Virus record (IMG/VR): IMGVR_UViG_3300010293_000049
Location: 1-20,228 of that record
Length of the DNA: 20,228 bases
From: a virus
Strand: one strand, 5' to 3'
Positions 7,724 to 14,633 of this stretch are shown here, one piece after another. How positions within the stretch are numbered: position 1 is the first letter of the stretch; every line of letters begins with the position of its first letter. Position numbers and translations under genes: made by a program. The notes beneath the pieces are model-generated. The model had not been told where the DNA came from. It worked only from the letters and a program-made list of their open reading frames with translations, and ran no database searches.

Positions 7724-7819
7724 AACAATATCACCCTAATACACATAAAAGAATCCGATTACAATAACAACAAAGAAGAAGTTATTGAAAGGTGTTTAAA
7801 ATTTATAAATGGATAATAA
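7724..7819 (+). pseudogene. Gap of intein 1: probable remnant of a homing endonuclease C-terminus
   Basis: The 96 bases between fragment 1 and fragment 2 have no start codon in frame but read open for 30 codons (NNITLIHIKESDY, then NNNKEEVIERCLKFING), then TAA TAA, then the ATG of fragment 2. The LIHIxExD pattern followed by N-K-E-x-V and a final helix resembles the last strand and helix of Vsr/EDxHD-type nucleases, the endonuclease family described inside fractured split-intein genes. I infer that an endonuclease gene once filled this gap and was deleted except for its tail. The tail would be a different family from the HNH-like gene in the second gap. Confidence 0.5.
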
Positions 7820-8164
7820 ATGGCAGAAGTTATTGAGACACACGACATAGACGATTGGGAAATATTGAGTGATGATGGATGGCATGATTTAACACACATT
7901 CACAAAACGATTCCTTATGATGTTTGGTCATTGAAGACAGACACACACGAATTAATGTGTGCTGACGAGCATATTGTTATTAGATATGATGGTAGTGAAG
8001 TATATGTTATGGATTTGTGTGTCGGTGATAAATTAAAGACTGATAATGGTATTGAGTGTGTTGTAGAGGTTAAGAAATTAGATATGCCTCAAGAAAGTAT
8101 GTATGATTTTTCTGTTGATTCCGAAGATCATACATTATTTACTAATGGTATTTTATCACACAAT
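7820..8164 (+). other. Split intein 1, C-half (115 residues)
   Basis: From the start codon to the HN at 8159-8164. The block B position has ADEH near residue 48-51, with the usual Thr replaced by Ala and the His kept. Block F is YDFSVDSEDHTLF and block G is NGILSHN followed by Ser as +1 residue. It is strongly acidic (about 27 Asp/Glu against 7 Lys/Arg), complementary to the basic N-half. Confidence 0.88.
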
Positions 8165-8812
8165 TCTACTATGTCGTCTGTGTATTTGCTTCATTATATG
8201 TTGTTTAACAAGGATAAAGTTGTTGCTATATTAGCAAACAAAGAAACTGCGGCACAAGAGGTTTTAAGGCGTGTTAAGGGTGCTTATTCCATGCTTCCTT
8301 TATGGATGCAACAGGGTATTCGTAAATGGAACGAAGGTTCTATAGAGCTTGAAAATGGTATGCGTATGATAGCGAATACCACATCATCAGACTCCATTTC
8401 CGGTGAAACTGTTTCATTATTATATCTTGACGAGTTTGCAAAAGTTAAACCTCATATTGCTGAAGAGTTTGTAACATCAACACTTCCTGTAGTTTCCTCT
8501 GGTAAAACATCTAAGGTTATAATCGTTAGCACGCCACTTGGGATGAACCAATTCTATTCATATTGGCGTGGAGCAAATGAAACTGACCCTAAACTTGCGA
8601 ACAACTTCTATCCTATTAAGGTTAACTGGTGGGATCATCCTGACAGAGATGAAGCATGGAAGATTGAGCAATTAAAAACATTCAATAATGATTTAGCAAA
8701 ATTTAATCAGGAATATAATTGCTTGAAATCAGAAACTTATATAAATATTAAAGATACAGAAACAGGCGAAATATTAAATATGCCTATTTCCGAAGTATAT
8801 AATTTATTATAA
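7820..8812 (+). CDS. 17: Large terminase fragment 2: intein-1 C-half, ATPase core, intein-2 N-half
   Basis: This 330-residue protein has three parts. Residues 1-115 are an intein C-half ending YDFSVDSEDHTLFTNGILSHN, the block F and G pattern with the terminal His-Asn. Residues 116-300 are terminase: Ser-Thr completing Walker A, then VSLLYLDEFAKV (Walker B with the catalytic Glu), and IIVSTPLGMN (coupling motif). Residues 301-330 start with Cys after FNQEYN and form a second 30-residue intein N-half ending at the stop. The protein must splice at both ends. The upstream ribosome site is weak and the gene follows two in-frame stops, so expression could depend on re-initiation. It is the central piece of the packaging motor. 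Confidence 0.92.
   Translation: MAEVIETHDIDDWEILSDDGWHDLTHIHKTIPYDVWSLKTDTHELMCADEHIVIRYDGSEVYVMDLCVGDKLKTDNGIECVVEVKKLDMPQESMYDFSVDSEDHTLFTNGILSHNSTMSSVYLLHYMLFNKDKVVAILANKETAAQEVLRRVKGAYSMLPLWMQQGIRKWNEGSIELENGMRMIANTTSSDSISGETVSLLYLDEFAKVKPHIAEEFVTSTLPVVSSGKTSKVIIVSTPLGMNQFYSYWRGANETDPKLANNFYPIKVNWWDHPDRDEAWKIEQLKTFNNDLAKFNQEYNCLKSETYINIKDTETGEILNMPISEVYNLL
8720..8809 (+). other. Split intein 2, N-half (30 residues)
   Basis: It begins at TGC (Cys1) after the FNQEYN codons and runs to the stop. It shares T-G-E-I and S-E-V-Y features with the N-half of intein 1, suggesting common ancestry. It is slightly acidic (about -3), unlike the basic intein-1 N-half. Confidence 0.88.
8740..8747 (+). 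promoter_or_regulatory. TATAAATA motif inside intein-2 N-half, upstream of the endonuclease gene
   Basis: Exact late octamer lying 73 bases before the endonuclease ATG. It overlaps codons for Thr-Tyr-Ile-Asn-Ile, so it may be chance, but free-standing T4 homing endonuclease genes often have their own late promoter. Confidence 0.3.
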
Positions 8813-8820
8813 GGATTTCT

Positions 8821-9804
8821 ATGATATGTTTAGTTTGTGGCGACAATATTGAGAAATATACATCTACCCAATCGTTTATTACCCATCATGTGGCAAAATA
8901 TCACGGATTAAATGCTAAAGAATATTATGATCAATATGCTCGCAAAGACGGTGATGGTGTGTGTAAATGTGGATGTGGGAGACCAACAAAATTTGTAACT
9001 TTTATTAATGGTTATCGTAAGTGGCACAGTAGTCAATGCTATATTCAGTCTAGTGAATTTAGCGACACTATTAAGAACTCTTTTAGTGTTCGTGATATAG
9101 ATAGTGAATCTAAAAAAAGAAAAGATACATGTATTAAAAAATATGGTGTTGAGCACATATCCCAATTAGAAGAGACAAAACAAAAAGTAATAAACACAAA
9201 CATATCTAATTGCGGACATTATACTAATTTATTAACTCAAGATTGTTATGATGCTAGATGGAAATCGTTAAATGATAATAAAGATACTATTAATATTAAA
9301 AGACGAGAATCATGGACACCTGAAAAAATTCAAATAACATTACGAAAGAGAAAACAGACATGTTTAGAAAAATACGGAGTAGAGTCAGTTTTTCAATTAG
9401 ATGATGTTAAAAAACATACTAGACAAGTTAATGTTGATAATGGTGTGTGGTTAGAAGATGGTAAATTTAATGAATTTCAAGCATATCGACAACGCGTAAG
9501 ATATTATACATTATTACATAAGGACGAATTATTTGAAAATTGGGATGGTTTAGATTATTATACGGGGGATGATTTATTATTATTAAATAATGATTTTGAT
9601 GGTAAAGGATATTTTAAGTATCAGCCAACGATAGATCATAAAATTTCTATATTTTATGGATTTATTAATAATATAGATGAAAAAACAATTTCACATATAT
9701 CTAATTTATGTGTTTGTAGTAGAAGCATAAATGCTCAAAAGAATATTTTGTGTGAATTTGAATTTAAACAAAAGTTGATTGATAGAGGAGTTATTCATGC
9801 TTGA
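8821..9804 (+). CDS. HNH-like homing endonuclease inside the split gene
   Basis: This 327-residue protein lies in the gap between the halves of intein 2. The N-terminus has C3-x2-C6 with His22/23 and His28, a likely zinc finger. A second cluster at 48-73 (CKCGCG, then GYRKWHSSQC) is typical of phage homing nucleases. Two related modules, KYGVEHISQLEETKQK near 107 and KYGVESVFQLDDVKKH near 184, look like DNA-contacting repeats. The C-terminus has YYTGDDL, then PTIDHKISI (Asp272-His273), SNL (Asn295) and N-A-Q-K (Asn304), an HNH-style D-H/N/N arrangement. AAGGA precedes the ATG. The end overlaps the next gene by eight bases (ATGCTTGA). It probably spreads the intein by cutting uninterrupted terminase alleles. 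The exact catalytic family is an inference. Confidence 0.82.
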   Translation: MICLVCGDNIEKYTSTQSFITHHVAKYHGLNAKEYYDQYARKDGDGVCKCGCGRPTKFVTFINGYRKWHSSQCYIQSSEFSDTIKNSFSVRDIDSESKKRKDTCIKKYGVEHISQLEETKQKVINTNISNCGHYTNLLTQDCYDARWKSLNDNKDTINIKRRESWTPEKIQITLRKRKQTCLEKYGVESVFQLDDVKKHTRQVNVDNGVWLEDGKFNEFQAYRQRVRYYTLLHKDELFENWDGLDYYTGDDLLLLNNDFDGKGYFKYQPTIDHKISIFYGFINNIDEKTISHISNLCVCSRSINAQKNILCEFEFKQKLIDRGVIHA

Positions 9805-10141
9805 TACAGAAATAAGATATAATACACGATATCAAATAGAGACTCCTGATGGTTTTGTTGATTTCGATGGTATAGGTAAGATTAATATACCACAGTATAT
9901 TGTTCGTGTATGTTTAGAGTCAGGAACATATATTGATGTCAGTATTGGTCATATATTTGTTGTAGATGATGAAGAGATACCTGCACGAGAGTTGTGTGTC
10001 GGTATGCCTATACAGACCATTGACGGTTTTGATATTGTTTCGTCTGTGGATCTTATGGATGATATGGCTATTGTGTATGATATATTAGAAGTTGAATCAA
10101 AAAATAATTTATATTATGCTAATGGAGTACTAAATCACAAT
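9797..10141 (+). other. Split intein 2, C-half (115 residues)
   Basis: It has the ETPDGFVDFDGIGKI opening, block B SIGH near residue 49-52, ARELCVGM, block F VYDILEVESKNNLYY and block G ANGVLNHN before Cys. It is exactly as long as the intein-1 C-half and acidic (about -15). The overall pattern closely recalls the AceL-TerL C-intein. Confidence 0.88.
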
Positions 10142-10858
10142 TGCAAATTTATAGGATCGAGTGACACACTCATCGACCCTGAAATATTGGAGAGATTGGT
10201 TATTAGACAGCCAATAGAGTTTAAATGGAACCACGCATTAAGCATTTTCAATACCCCAGAAGACAATACAACATACATAATGGGTGTTGATACGGGTAAG
10301 GGTACGGGAAGGGATTATAGCGTCGTACAGGTGCTTAAAATCAATGGTGAGTTTGATGTTGAACAAGTGGCTATATATCGTAATAATTTAATATCCACAC
10401 ACGACTTTGCACAGGTGTGTATTGGTATATCGAAATATTATAATGACGCACAAATGATGATAGAAAATAATGGTATTGGTGAGGCATTAACTCAGGCAAT
10501 ATGGTATGAATATGAGTATGACCACATTATTAATTTAGATTCTTCGGGTCTAGGTGTTCGATCTACTGCTAAAAGCAAATTACAAGCTAATTTGTTATTA
10601 AAACGGTACTTGGACGAGAAATTCTTAAAAATAAAAGATGAATATACGATTACAGAATTATCACGATATATTGAAATTCGACCGAATGTGTTCCAGGCGG
10701 AGACAAGTTCGACACATGATGACTGTGTTACGGCGTTATTGTGGGCTTTATATTTCATAACTACTGATTATTTCGATAAAGACAACTTAGAGGTTAAAAC
10801 CCTTGATGATCAATATGATTTAACTAATAGTGGACCAATTATGTTTCTCCCAGATTAA
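9797..10858 (+). CDS. 17: Large terminase fragment 3: intein-2 C-half and nuclease domain
   Basis: Start ATG 9797 is chosen because GAGGAG at 9785-9790 lies six bases upstream; the frame extends to 9779 only with a TTG. Residues 1-115 are an intein C-half ending VYDILEVESKNNLYYANG then VLNHN. Residue 116 is Cys, the +1 extein residue, leading into CKFIGSSDTLID, the conserved terminase segment. The RNase H-like nuclease follows: YIMGVDTGKGTGRDYSVV (first Asp, about residue 165), MMIENNGIGEAL (Glu), and SSTHDDCVTALLWAL (HDD). These match T4 gp17 Asp401, Glu458 and Asp542 in order. This piece carries DNA-cutting activity without the ATPase until spliced. The protein is 353 residues, 238 of them extein. 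Confidence 0.92.
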   Translation: MLDTEIRYNTRYQIETPDGFVDFDGIGKINIPQYIVRVCLESGTYIDVSIGHIFVVDDEEIPARELCVGMPIQTIDGFDIVSSVDLMDDMAIVYDILEVESKNNLYYANGVLNHNCKFIGSSDTLIDPEILERLVIRQPIEFKWNHALSIFNTPEDNTTYIMGVDTGKGTGRDYSVVQVLKINGEFDVEQVAIYRNNLISTHDFAQVCIGISKYYNDAQMMIENNGIGEALTQAIWYEYEYDHIINLDSSGLGVRSTAKSKLQANLLLKRYLDEKFLKIKDEYTITELSRYIEIRPNVFQAETSSTHDDCVTALLWALYFITTDYFDKDNLEVKTLDDQYDLTNSGPIMFLPD

Positions 10859-10869
10859 AATACAAATTA

Positions 10870-10877
10870 TATAAATA
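10870..10877 (+). promoter_or_regulatory. T4-type late promoter motif TATAAATA
   Basis: Exact octamer in the 101-base gap after the terminase, 82 bases before the sheath ATG. Likely start for sheath transcripts. Confidence 0.6.
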
Positions 10878-10888
10878 CTATAAAGTGT

Positions 10889-10915
10889 GTTATGATAATA
10901 TTTCTATATCATAAC
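10889..10915 (+). repeat. Nine-base inverted repeat between terminase and sheath genes
   Basis: GTTATGATA and TATCATAAC form a perfect nine-base stem with a nine-base loop. There is no T-run after it, so it is not a classic terminator. It lies just downstream of a late promoter and would fall in the sheath mRNA leader. Confidence 0.45.
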
Positions 10916-10941
10916 TAAATATAGAATTTATGATATAACGA

Positions 10942-10949
10942 TATAAATA
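10942..10949 (+). promoter_or_regulatory. TATAAATA motif abutting the sheath ribosome site
   Basis: Exact late octamer immediately before GGAG (10950-10953) of the sheath gene. A transcript from here would start at or near the ATG, so function as the main promoter is doubtful; the copy at 10870 is better placed. Confidence 0.3.
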
Positions 10950-10959
10950 GGAGTAAATT

Positions 10960-13215
10960 ATGGCAGGATATTCAGCCCCTGGGGTATACAGACGTGAAAT
11001 AGACCTGAGCGAAATATTGGTCGCTACGGGTGTATCTAATGGAGGAACTGTCGTTAGAGCATTAAAGGGTCCTGTTAGACGACCTGTTCTTGTTACTAAT
11101 GATAAAGAGTACATTGAAGTATTCGGAGAACCGTATTATGTTAATGGTTTGGATGATAAAAATCCGACCCAAGCAGCAATAGGTGGAAGTCTCGTTCCCG
11201 AACTAGGATATGGGGCATACGGAGCAATAGAGTTTTTAAAAGAATCTAATACTTTATTTGTTGTTAGAGCATATGATGATGACGATAAATATGCCGTTAC
11301 TGAGGTTAAATCAGATGCACAGACTGATTATACTGTTAGTGGTGGTATTTCTGTAACTGACGCTCCACTCGATGTATTTGACTCCAGAGAAAATATTTCT
11401 ACATACGATAATTATAAGTCTGATTCTAAAATTGATGGATCATTGCTTGTTGGATATGTTGGTCCAGGAGAAGATGGTAATCAATATGCTATTACTGTAG
11501 AAACAATTAGTCCTGAAGCAGAATGGCTTTATAGTTATGATGAGTACCCTACTCAAACTAGTGCTACTATTGCTAAATACGGGTATGATGTTCCAGAAGT
11601 GTGGATTAGTGGTACAAATTTAGATACATATGTTACGACACATCCTACATCTGCAACCATATATAACCCATTAACATCTGTATATTCTGATCATATAATA
11701 TTTGTTCCTGAAAATGTCTCAAAGCTTAATGATGACAATACTGAATGGAAAATATATAGTGCATTGAGTGGGGCAAATGCTCAAGAAATTATTCCCCCAA
11801 GTTCACTTACATCAGAATATAGTGATTGGACATATACTATTGATAATAATACCTGGACAATTAATGCTGTAAAATCTGATACTGTTGCACTTAGTGCTAC
11901 TGGTACATATGTTGCTGAACAGGGTCTTATGACCGGATCAGGTGACGAAGTTAAAAGACATTTTAAAATAGCAAGCAAAGTTGTTAAACTTTCTGTTTAC
12001 AAACGTCCTGATGATAAAGAATGGGAAGAATTATATTCTAATAACTCTGATGCTAATGAATTTAAGCTTCGAAATGAACCGTTGGAAGTTTTCTTCGGGA
12101 CAATGGAGCCGACACTAGATACAGATGGTAATGAATTGTTTATCGAGCGTTCTGTTAACGGTAATTCTAAATATATCTATGTGAAAGCGGACAAGTCATT
12201 CGATATTGATGCAACATGGGATTTTGTTGGTGGAGGATTTATTGCTCGTAGCCTAGGTAAACCTGATGGTGAAGATAGTGCGGGATTCTTTGTTTATAAC
12301 GATGATAAATTTGCCAAGTTAACAGGTGGTTCTGCAAATATGTCTCCTGGTTTCTTTGGTCGTGATTCCGAGTTCTGGTCGTATTTCGAAAACAGAGAAG
12401 AAATTCCTGTTCAAATCTTGATCAACCCAAGTTTCTCGAAAGAAGATAAATTAGCAGTTGCTGAATTGTGTAATAATAGACGTGACTGTATTGCTTCTAA
12501 CCCTGTTGGACACGTTAAACTTCTTGATTATAGAGATATTATCAACTATGAAGAGTTTGGTTATCCGTATGCATCTTTTATGGCATTGTATTCTGGATAT
12601 TCAAAAGTATACGATAAATACAATGATAAGTATGTATATCTTCCTAACTCTCTTTTTGCTGCGGCTCTTTATGCTAGAGTTGATAGATTGACTGATCCTT
12701 GGTATGCTCCTGCTGGTGTTGCTAGAGGAACAATGTCTGTGCTCGATCAGAATAAAGTTTTTAGTAATGACCAAATAGGTAAAATGTATGATAGAAATAT
12801 CAATACAGTTAAATTCGTTCAGGGTTCAGGATTCGTTATGTGGGGTCAGAAGACTGCACAACTTAAGAAATCTGCACTCGATAGAATCAATGTCAGACGA
12901 AATCTTATCTATATGCAGGTTAATATCGAAAGATCATTGAACTCATTTGTATTTGAAAATAATACACAACAAACAAGACTTAGAGTATTTTCTGTTATTG
13001 ATGATTTCTTGGCTGGTATTAAGGCGGGTGATGGATTATATGATTACACTGTAGTTTGTGACGAAACCAATAACACTCCTGCTGTTATTGATTCTAATCA
13101 ACTCAACGTGGATATATATGTTCAGCCTACGAAAACTATCGAATTTATACAATTTACAACAGTTATCACCCGAACAGGTGTTAGCTTTAGTGATGTACAA
13201 CTTAAGTATGCATAA
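10960..13215 (+). CDS. 18: Tail sheath protein, T4 gp18-like
   Basis: This 751-residue protein is the contractile sheath subunit. The N-terminus MAGYSAPGVYRREIDLSE and the following KGPVRRPVLVTNDKEYIEVFG are standard for the family. The middle (about residues 110-430) is a variable, surface-exposed insertion. The conserved C-terminal domain runs from about 455 (SPGFFGRDSEFWSYF) through DPWYAPAGVARGTM to the final VQPTKTIEFIQFTTVITRTG. T4 gp18 is 659 residues, so this one has a larger variable region. Subunits stack around the tube and contract at infection. GGAG at 10950-10953 sets the start. A terminator follows. Confidence 0.96.
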   Translation: MAGYSAPGVYRREIDLSEILVATGVSNGGTVVRALKGPVRRPVLVTNDKEYIEVFGEPYYVNGLDDKNPTQAAIGGSLVPELGYGAYGAIEFLKESNTLFVVRAYDDDDKYAVTEVKSDAQTDYTVSGGISVTDAPLDVFDSRENISTYDNYKSDSKIDGSLLVGYVGPGEDGNQYAITVETISPEAEWLYSYDEYPTQTSATIAKYGYDVPEVWISGTNLDTYVTTHPTSATIYNPLTSVYSDHIIFVPENVSKLNDDNTEWKIYSALSGANAQEIIPPSSLTSEYSDWTYTIDNNTWTINAVKSDTVALSATGTYVAEQGLMTGSGDEVKRHFKIASKVVKLSVYKRPDDKEWEELYSNNSDANEFKLRNEPLEVFFGTMEPTLDTDGNELFIERSVNGNSKYIYVKADKSFDIDATWDFVGGGFIARSLGKPDGEDSAGFFVYNDDKFAKLTGGSANMSPGFFGRDSEFWSYFENREEIPVQILINPSFSKEDKLAVAELCNNRRDCIASNPVGHVKLLDYRDIINYEEFGYPYASFMALYSGYSKVYDKYNDKYVYLPNSLFAAALYARVDRLTDPWYAPAGVARGTMSVLDQNKVFSNDQIGKMYDRNINTVKFVQGSGFVMWGQKTAQLKKSALDRINVRRNLIYMQVNIERSLNSFVFENNTQQTRLRVFSVIDDFLAGIKAGDGLYDYTVVCDETNNTPAVIDSNQLNVDIYVQPTKTIEFIQFTTVITRTGVSFSDVQLKYA

Positions 13216-13245
13216 TATTTAATTGTATTTTATTGTATTCATAAC

Positions 13246-13278
13246 AAATGGGGGATATGTAATGTATCCCCCATTTTT
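13246..13278 (+). terminator. Intrinsic terminator after the sheath gene
   Basis: AAATGGGGGATAT (13246-13258) pairs with GTATCCCCCATTT (13264-13276) across a five-base loop, with one G-T pair, and leads into a T run. The five consecutive G-C pairs make a very stable stem. It ends the sheath unit. Confidence 0.9.
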
Positions 13279-13292
13279 GTATTTTTAATTTA

Positions 13293-13300
13293 TATAAATA
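13293..13300 (+). promoter_or_regulatory. T4-type late promoter motif TATAAATA
   Basis: Exact octamer in ATTTATATAAATAATAT, after the sheath terminator and 40 bases before the tube ATG. Same terminator-then-promoter layout as at 3347-3402. Confidence 0.65.
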
Positions 13301-13340
13301 ATATAAGGAAGATTTTATTATTTATGACAAGGAGTAAATA

Positions 13341-13946
13341 ATGGATTTAAGTGATTTAGGGAATGCGATAAACCCTTCAAATTTTACGATTAATGGTCGC
13401 TCATATAAATATCCTGATGTTCAACGTAATTTCATGTGGCAGTTATTTGTCCCAGGTATTATTAGTGTTGCTCCATCAGCATTATTGGATGCTGAAGACC
13501 TATTAGTTAGATGCAGAAGTATTTCAATACCACAGCGTTCAAATGAACCTATAACATCTAATTTTATGGGAACACGTCAATTCTTCCCCGGTAGAGCTGA
13601 TCCGGGTGGAGGCACTGTATCTGTTGATTTCGAAGATACTGAAGATATGGCTATTCAGAGAATTTTTTATGAATGGCAACAGAATATTTTCAACATTAAT
13701 CCAGCAAGTGCTATAACAGCAGGTAAATCTAAAAAGGTTTTAAAACGCCTTCTTACTAAAGATTTATACTTGATTTTGTATAATTATGCGGGTGTTCCTT
13801 TGCCTAAGCAGATTCGTTTTAAGAATGCATGGGTTCAGAATGTTGGTGAAGTATCTATGTCTTATGATGGTAATGAAGCGGTAAAGTATAGTGTAACATT
13901 TCAATATGATTATTGGACTTTGTTTCCTGATACAACTACTACTTAA
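13341..13946 (+). CDS. 19: Tail tube protein, T4 gp19-like
   Basis: This 201-residue protein forms the inner tube through which DNA passes. The LLVRCRSISIPQRSNEPI segment (about residues 50-67), the F-x-G-x-R-x-FFPGR segment and VSVDFEDTEDMAIQ are characteristic of the gp19 family, as is the closing strand pattern with SMSYDGNEAVKYSVTFQYDYW. It is longer than T4 gp19 (163), with an extra N-terminal stretch and an extended loop near residues 125-135. GGAG six bases before the ATG sets the start. It stands after the sheath gene as in T4 but has its own promoter, allowing separate expression levels. Confidence 0.93.
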   Translation: MDLSDLGNAINPSNFTINGRSYKYPDVQRNFMWQLFVPGIISVAPSALLDAEDLLVRCRSISIPQRSNEPITSNFMGTRQFFPGRADPGGGTVSVDFEDTEDMAIQRIFYEWQQNIFNINPASAITAGKSKKVLKRLLTKDLYLILYNYAGVPLPKQIRFKNAWVQNVGEVSMSYDGNEAVKYSVTFQYDYWTLFPDTTTT

Positions 13947-13959
13947 TTAGGAGATAGTG

Positions 13960-14607
13960 ATGCCGGTAAGTGTAAAGGCTAATGGCTTGAGCTACGGATC
14001 GTTTTATACTAATAAATCCGTAGTTCGATCATATAAATTTGATGTGTGGTTTAATTTTGATAAACGGTTTGGTGAATTTCCAACTATGTCAAATATTATG
14101 CCATACCATGTTTTATCTGTAGATATACCTTTCGCTACATTTAACAGAGAAACTACGGCTATAGGTGCTTTACAATATTCTTATCCAGTATTATCAAAAG
14201 AACAACCATTAGATATTAAAGTCACTATGGAAGAGGATACTGATGGGACGATAGCAACATTTATTCAAGATTTACAGAATAGTGTTGTTCGTAAGGGATA
14301 TCATGTTCCCCCATCACAATCCAAATTAGGTGAAATACATATATCTATTCTTAATCAGCAAGATGTGTTTATTAGTAAATATATTGCTAGAGATGTATTC
14401 TTTTTGGGGGCATCATCTATTAATGCATCATATGATAGTAATGATACTGTTAGGTATGATATCACATTTGGTACAGATTTTATGGAGCATGTGTCTAATT
14501 GGGTTCCACCTGAACCTGATGTTGATGTCCCACAGAGTTCTATACCTCAAACTATACCGAAGTCTAATAGGTCTGTAACATTTAATCCTGCAAATATTTT
14601 TGGATAG
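13960..14607 (+). CDS. Second tube-like protein, candidate tube-initiation or tail-terminator protein
   Basis: This protein is 215 residues from ATG 13960, chosen over GTG 13957 because TAGGAG at 13948-13953 then has six-base spacing. The layout echoes the tube protein: an initial strand (VVRSYKFDVWFNF), then YHVLSVDIPFATFNRETTAI in the position of the tube's RCRSISIP segment, a strand with acidic end (PLDIKVTMEEDTDG) and a final SYDSNDTVRYDITFGTDF resembling the tube's SYDGNEAVKYSVTFQYDY. I infer a tube-fold paralogue. T4 has several tube-like or tube-adjacent proteins (gp19, gp54, gp48, gp3), so the exact role is open. The tail after residue 185 is proline-rich and probably flexible. Confidence 0.65.
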   Translation: MPVSVKANGLSYGSFYTNKSVVRSYKFDVWFNFDKRFGEFPTMSNIMPYHVLSVDIPFATFNRETTAIGALQYSYPVLSKEQPLDIKVTMEEDTDGTIATFIQDLQNSVVRKGYHVPPSQSKLGEIHISILNQQDVFISKYIARDVFFLGASSINASYDSNDTVRYDITFGTDFMEHVSNWVPPEPDVDVPQSSIPQTIPKSNRSVTFNPANIFG

Positions 14608-14633
14608 TTGAATTTTTTAATAAGGAATGAATT

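Noticed and set aside
7621-7819. Terminase broken by a sequencing error or a group I intron
   Set aside because: Boundaries coincide exactly with Cys1 and HN/S protein-splicing signatures, and the second junction shows the same logic. No intron-like RNA core can fit the 96-base gap.
9779-9796. Earlier TTG start for terminase fragment 3
   Set aside because: The strong GAGGAG lies after it and is well placed only for ATG 9797.
8821-9804. GIY-YIG or LAGLIDADG endonuclease
   Set aside because: Neither signature is present; the C-terminal DH...NL...N arrangement fits an HNH-like enzyme better.
13404-13411. TATAAATA within the tube gene
   Set aside because: It encodes Tyr-Lys-Tyr in the tube protein with no gene start nearby, so it is most likely chance.
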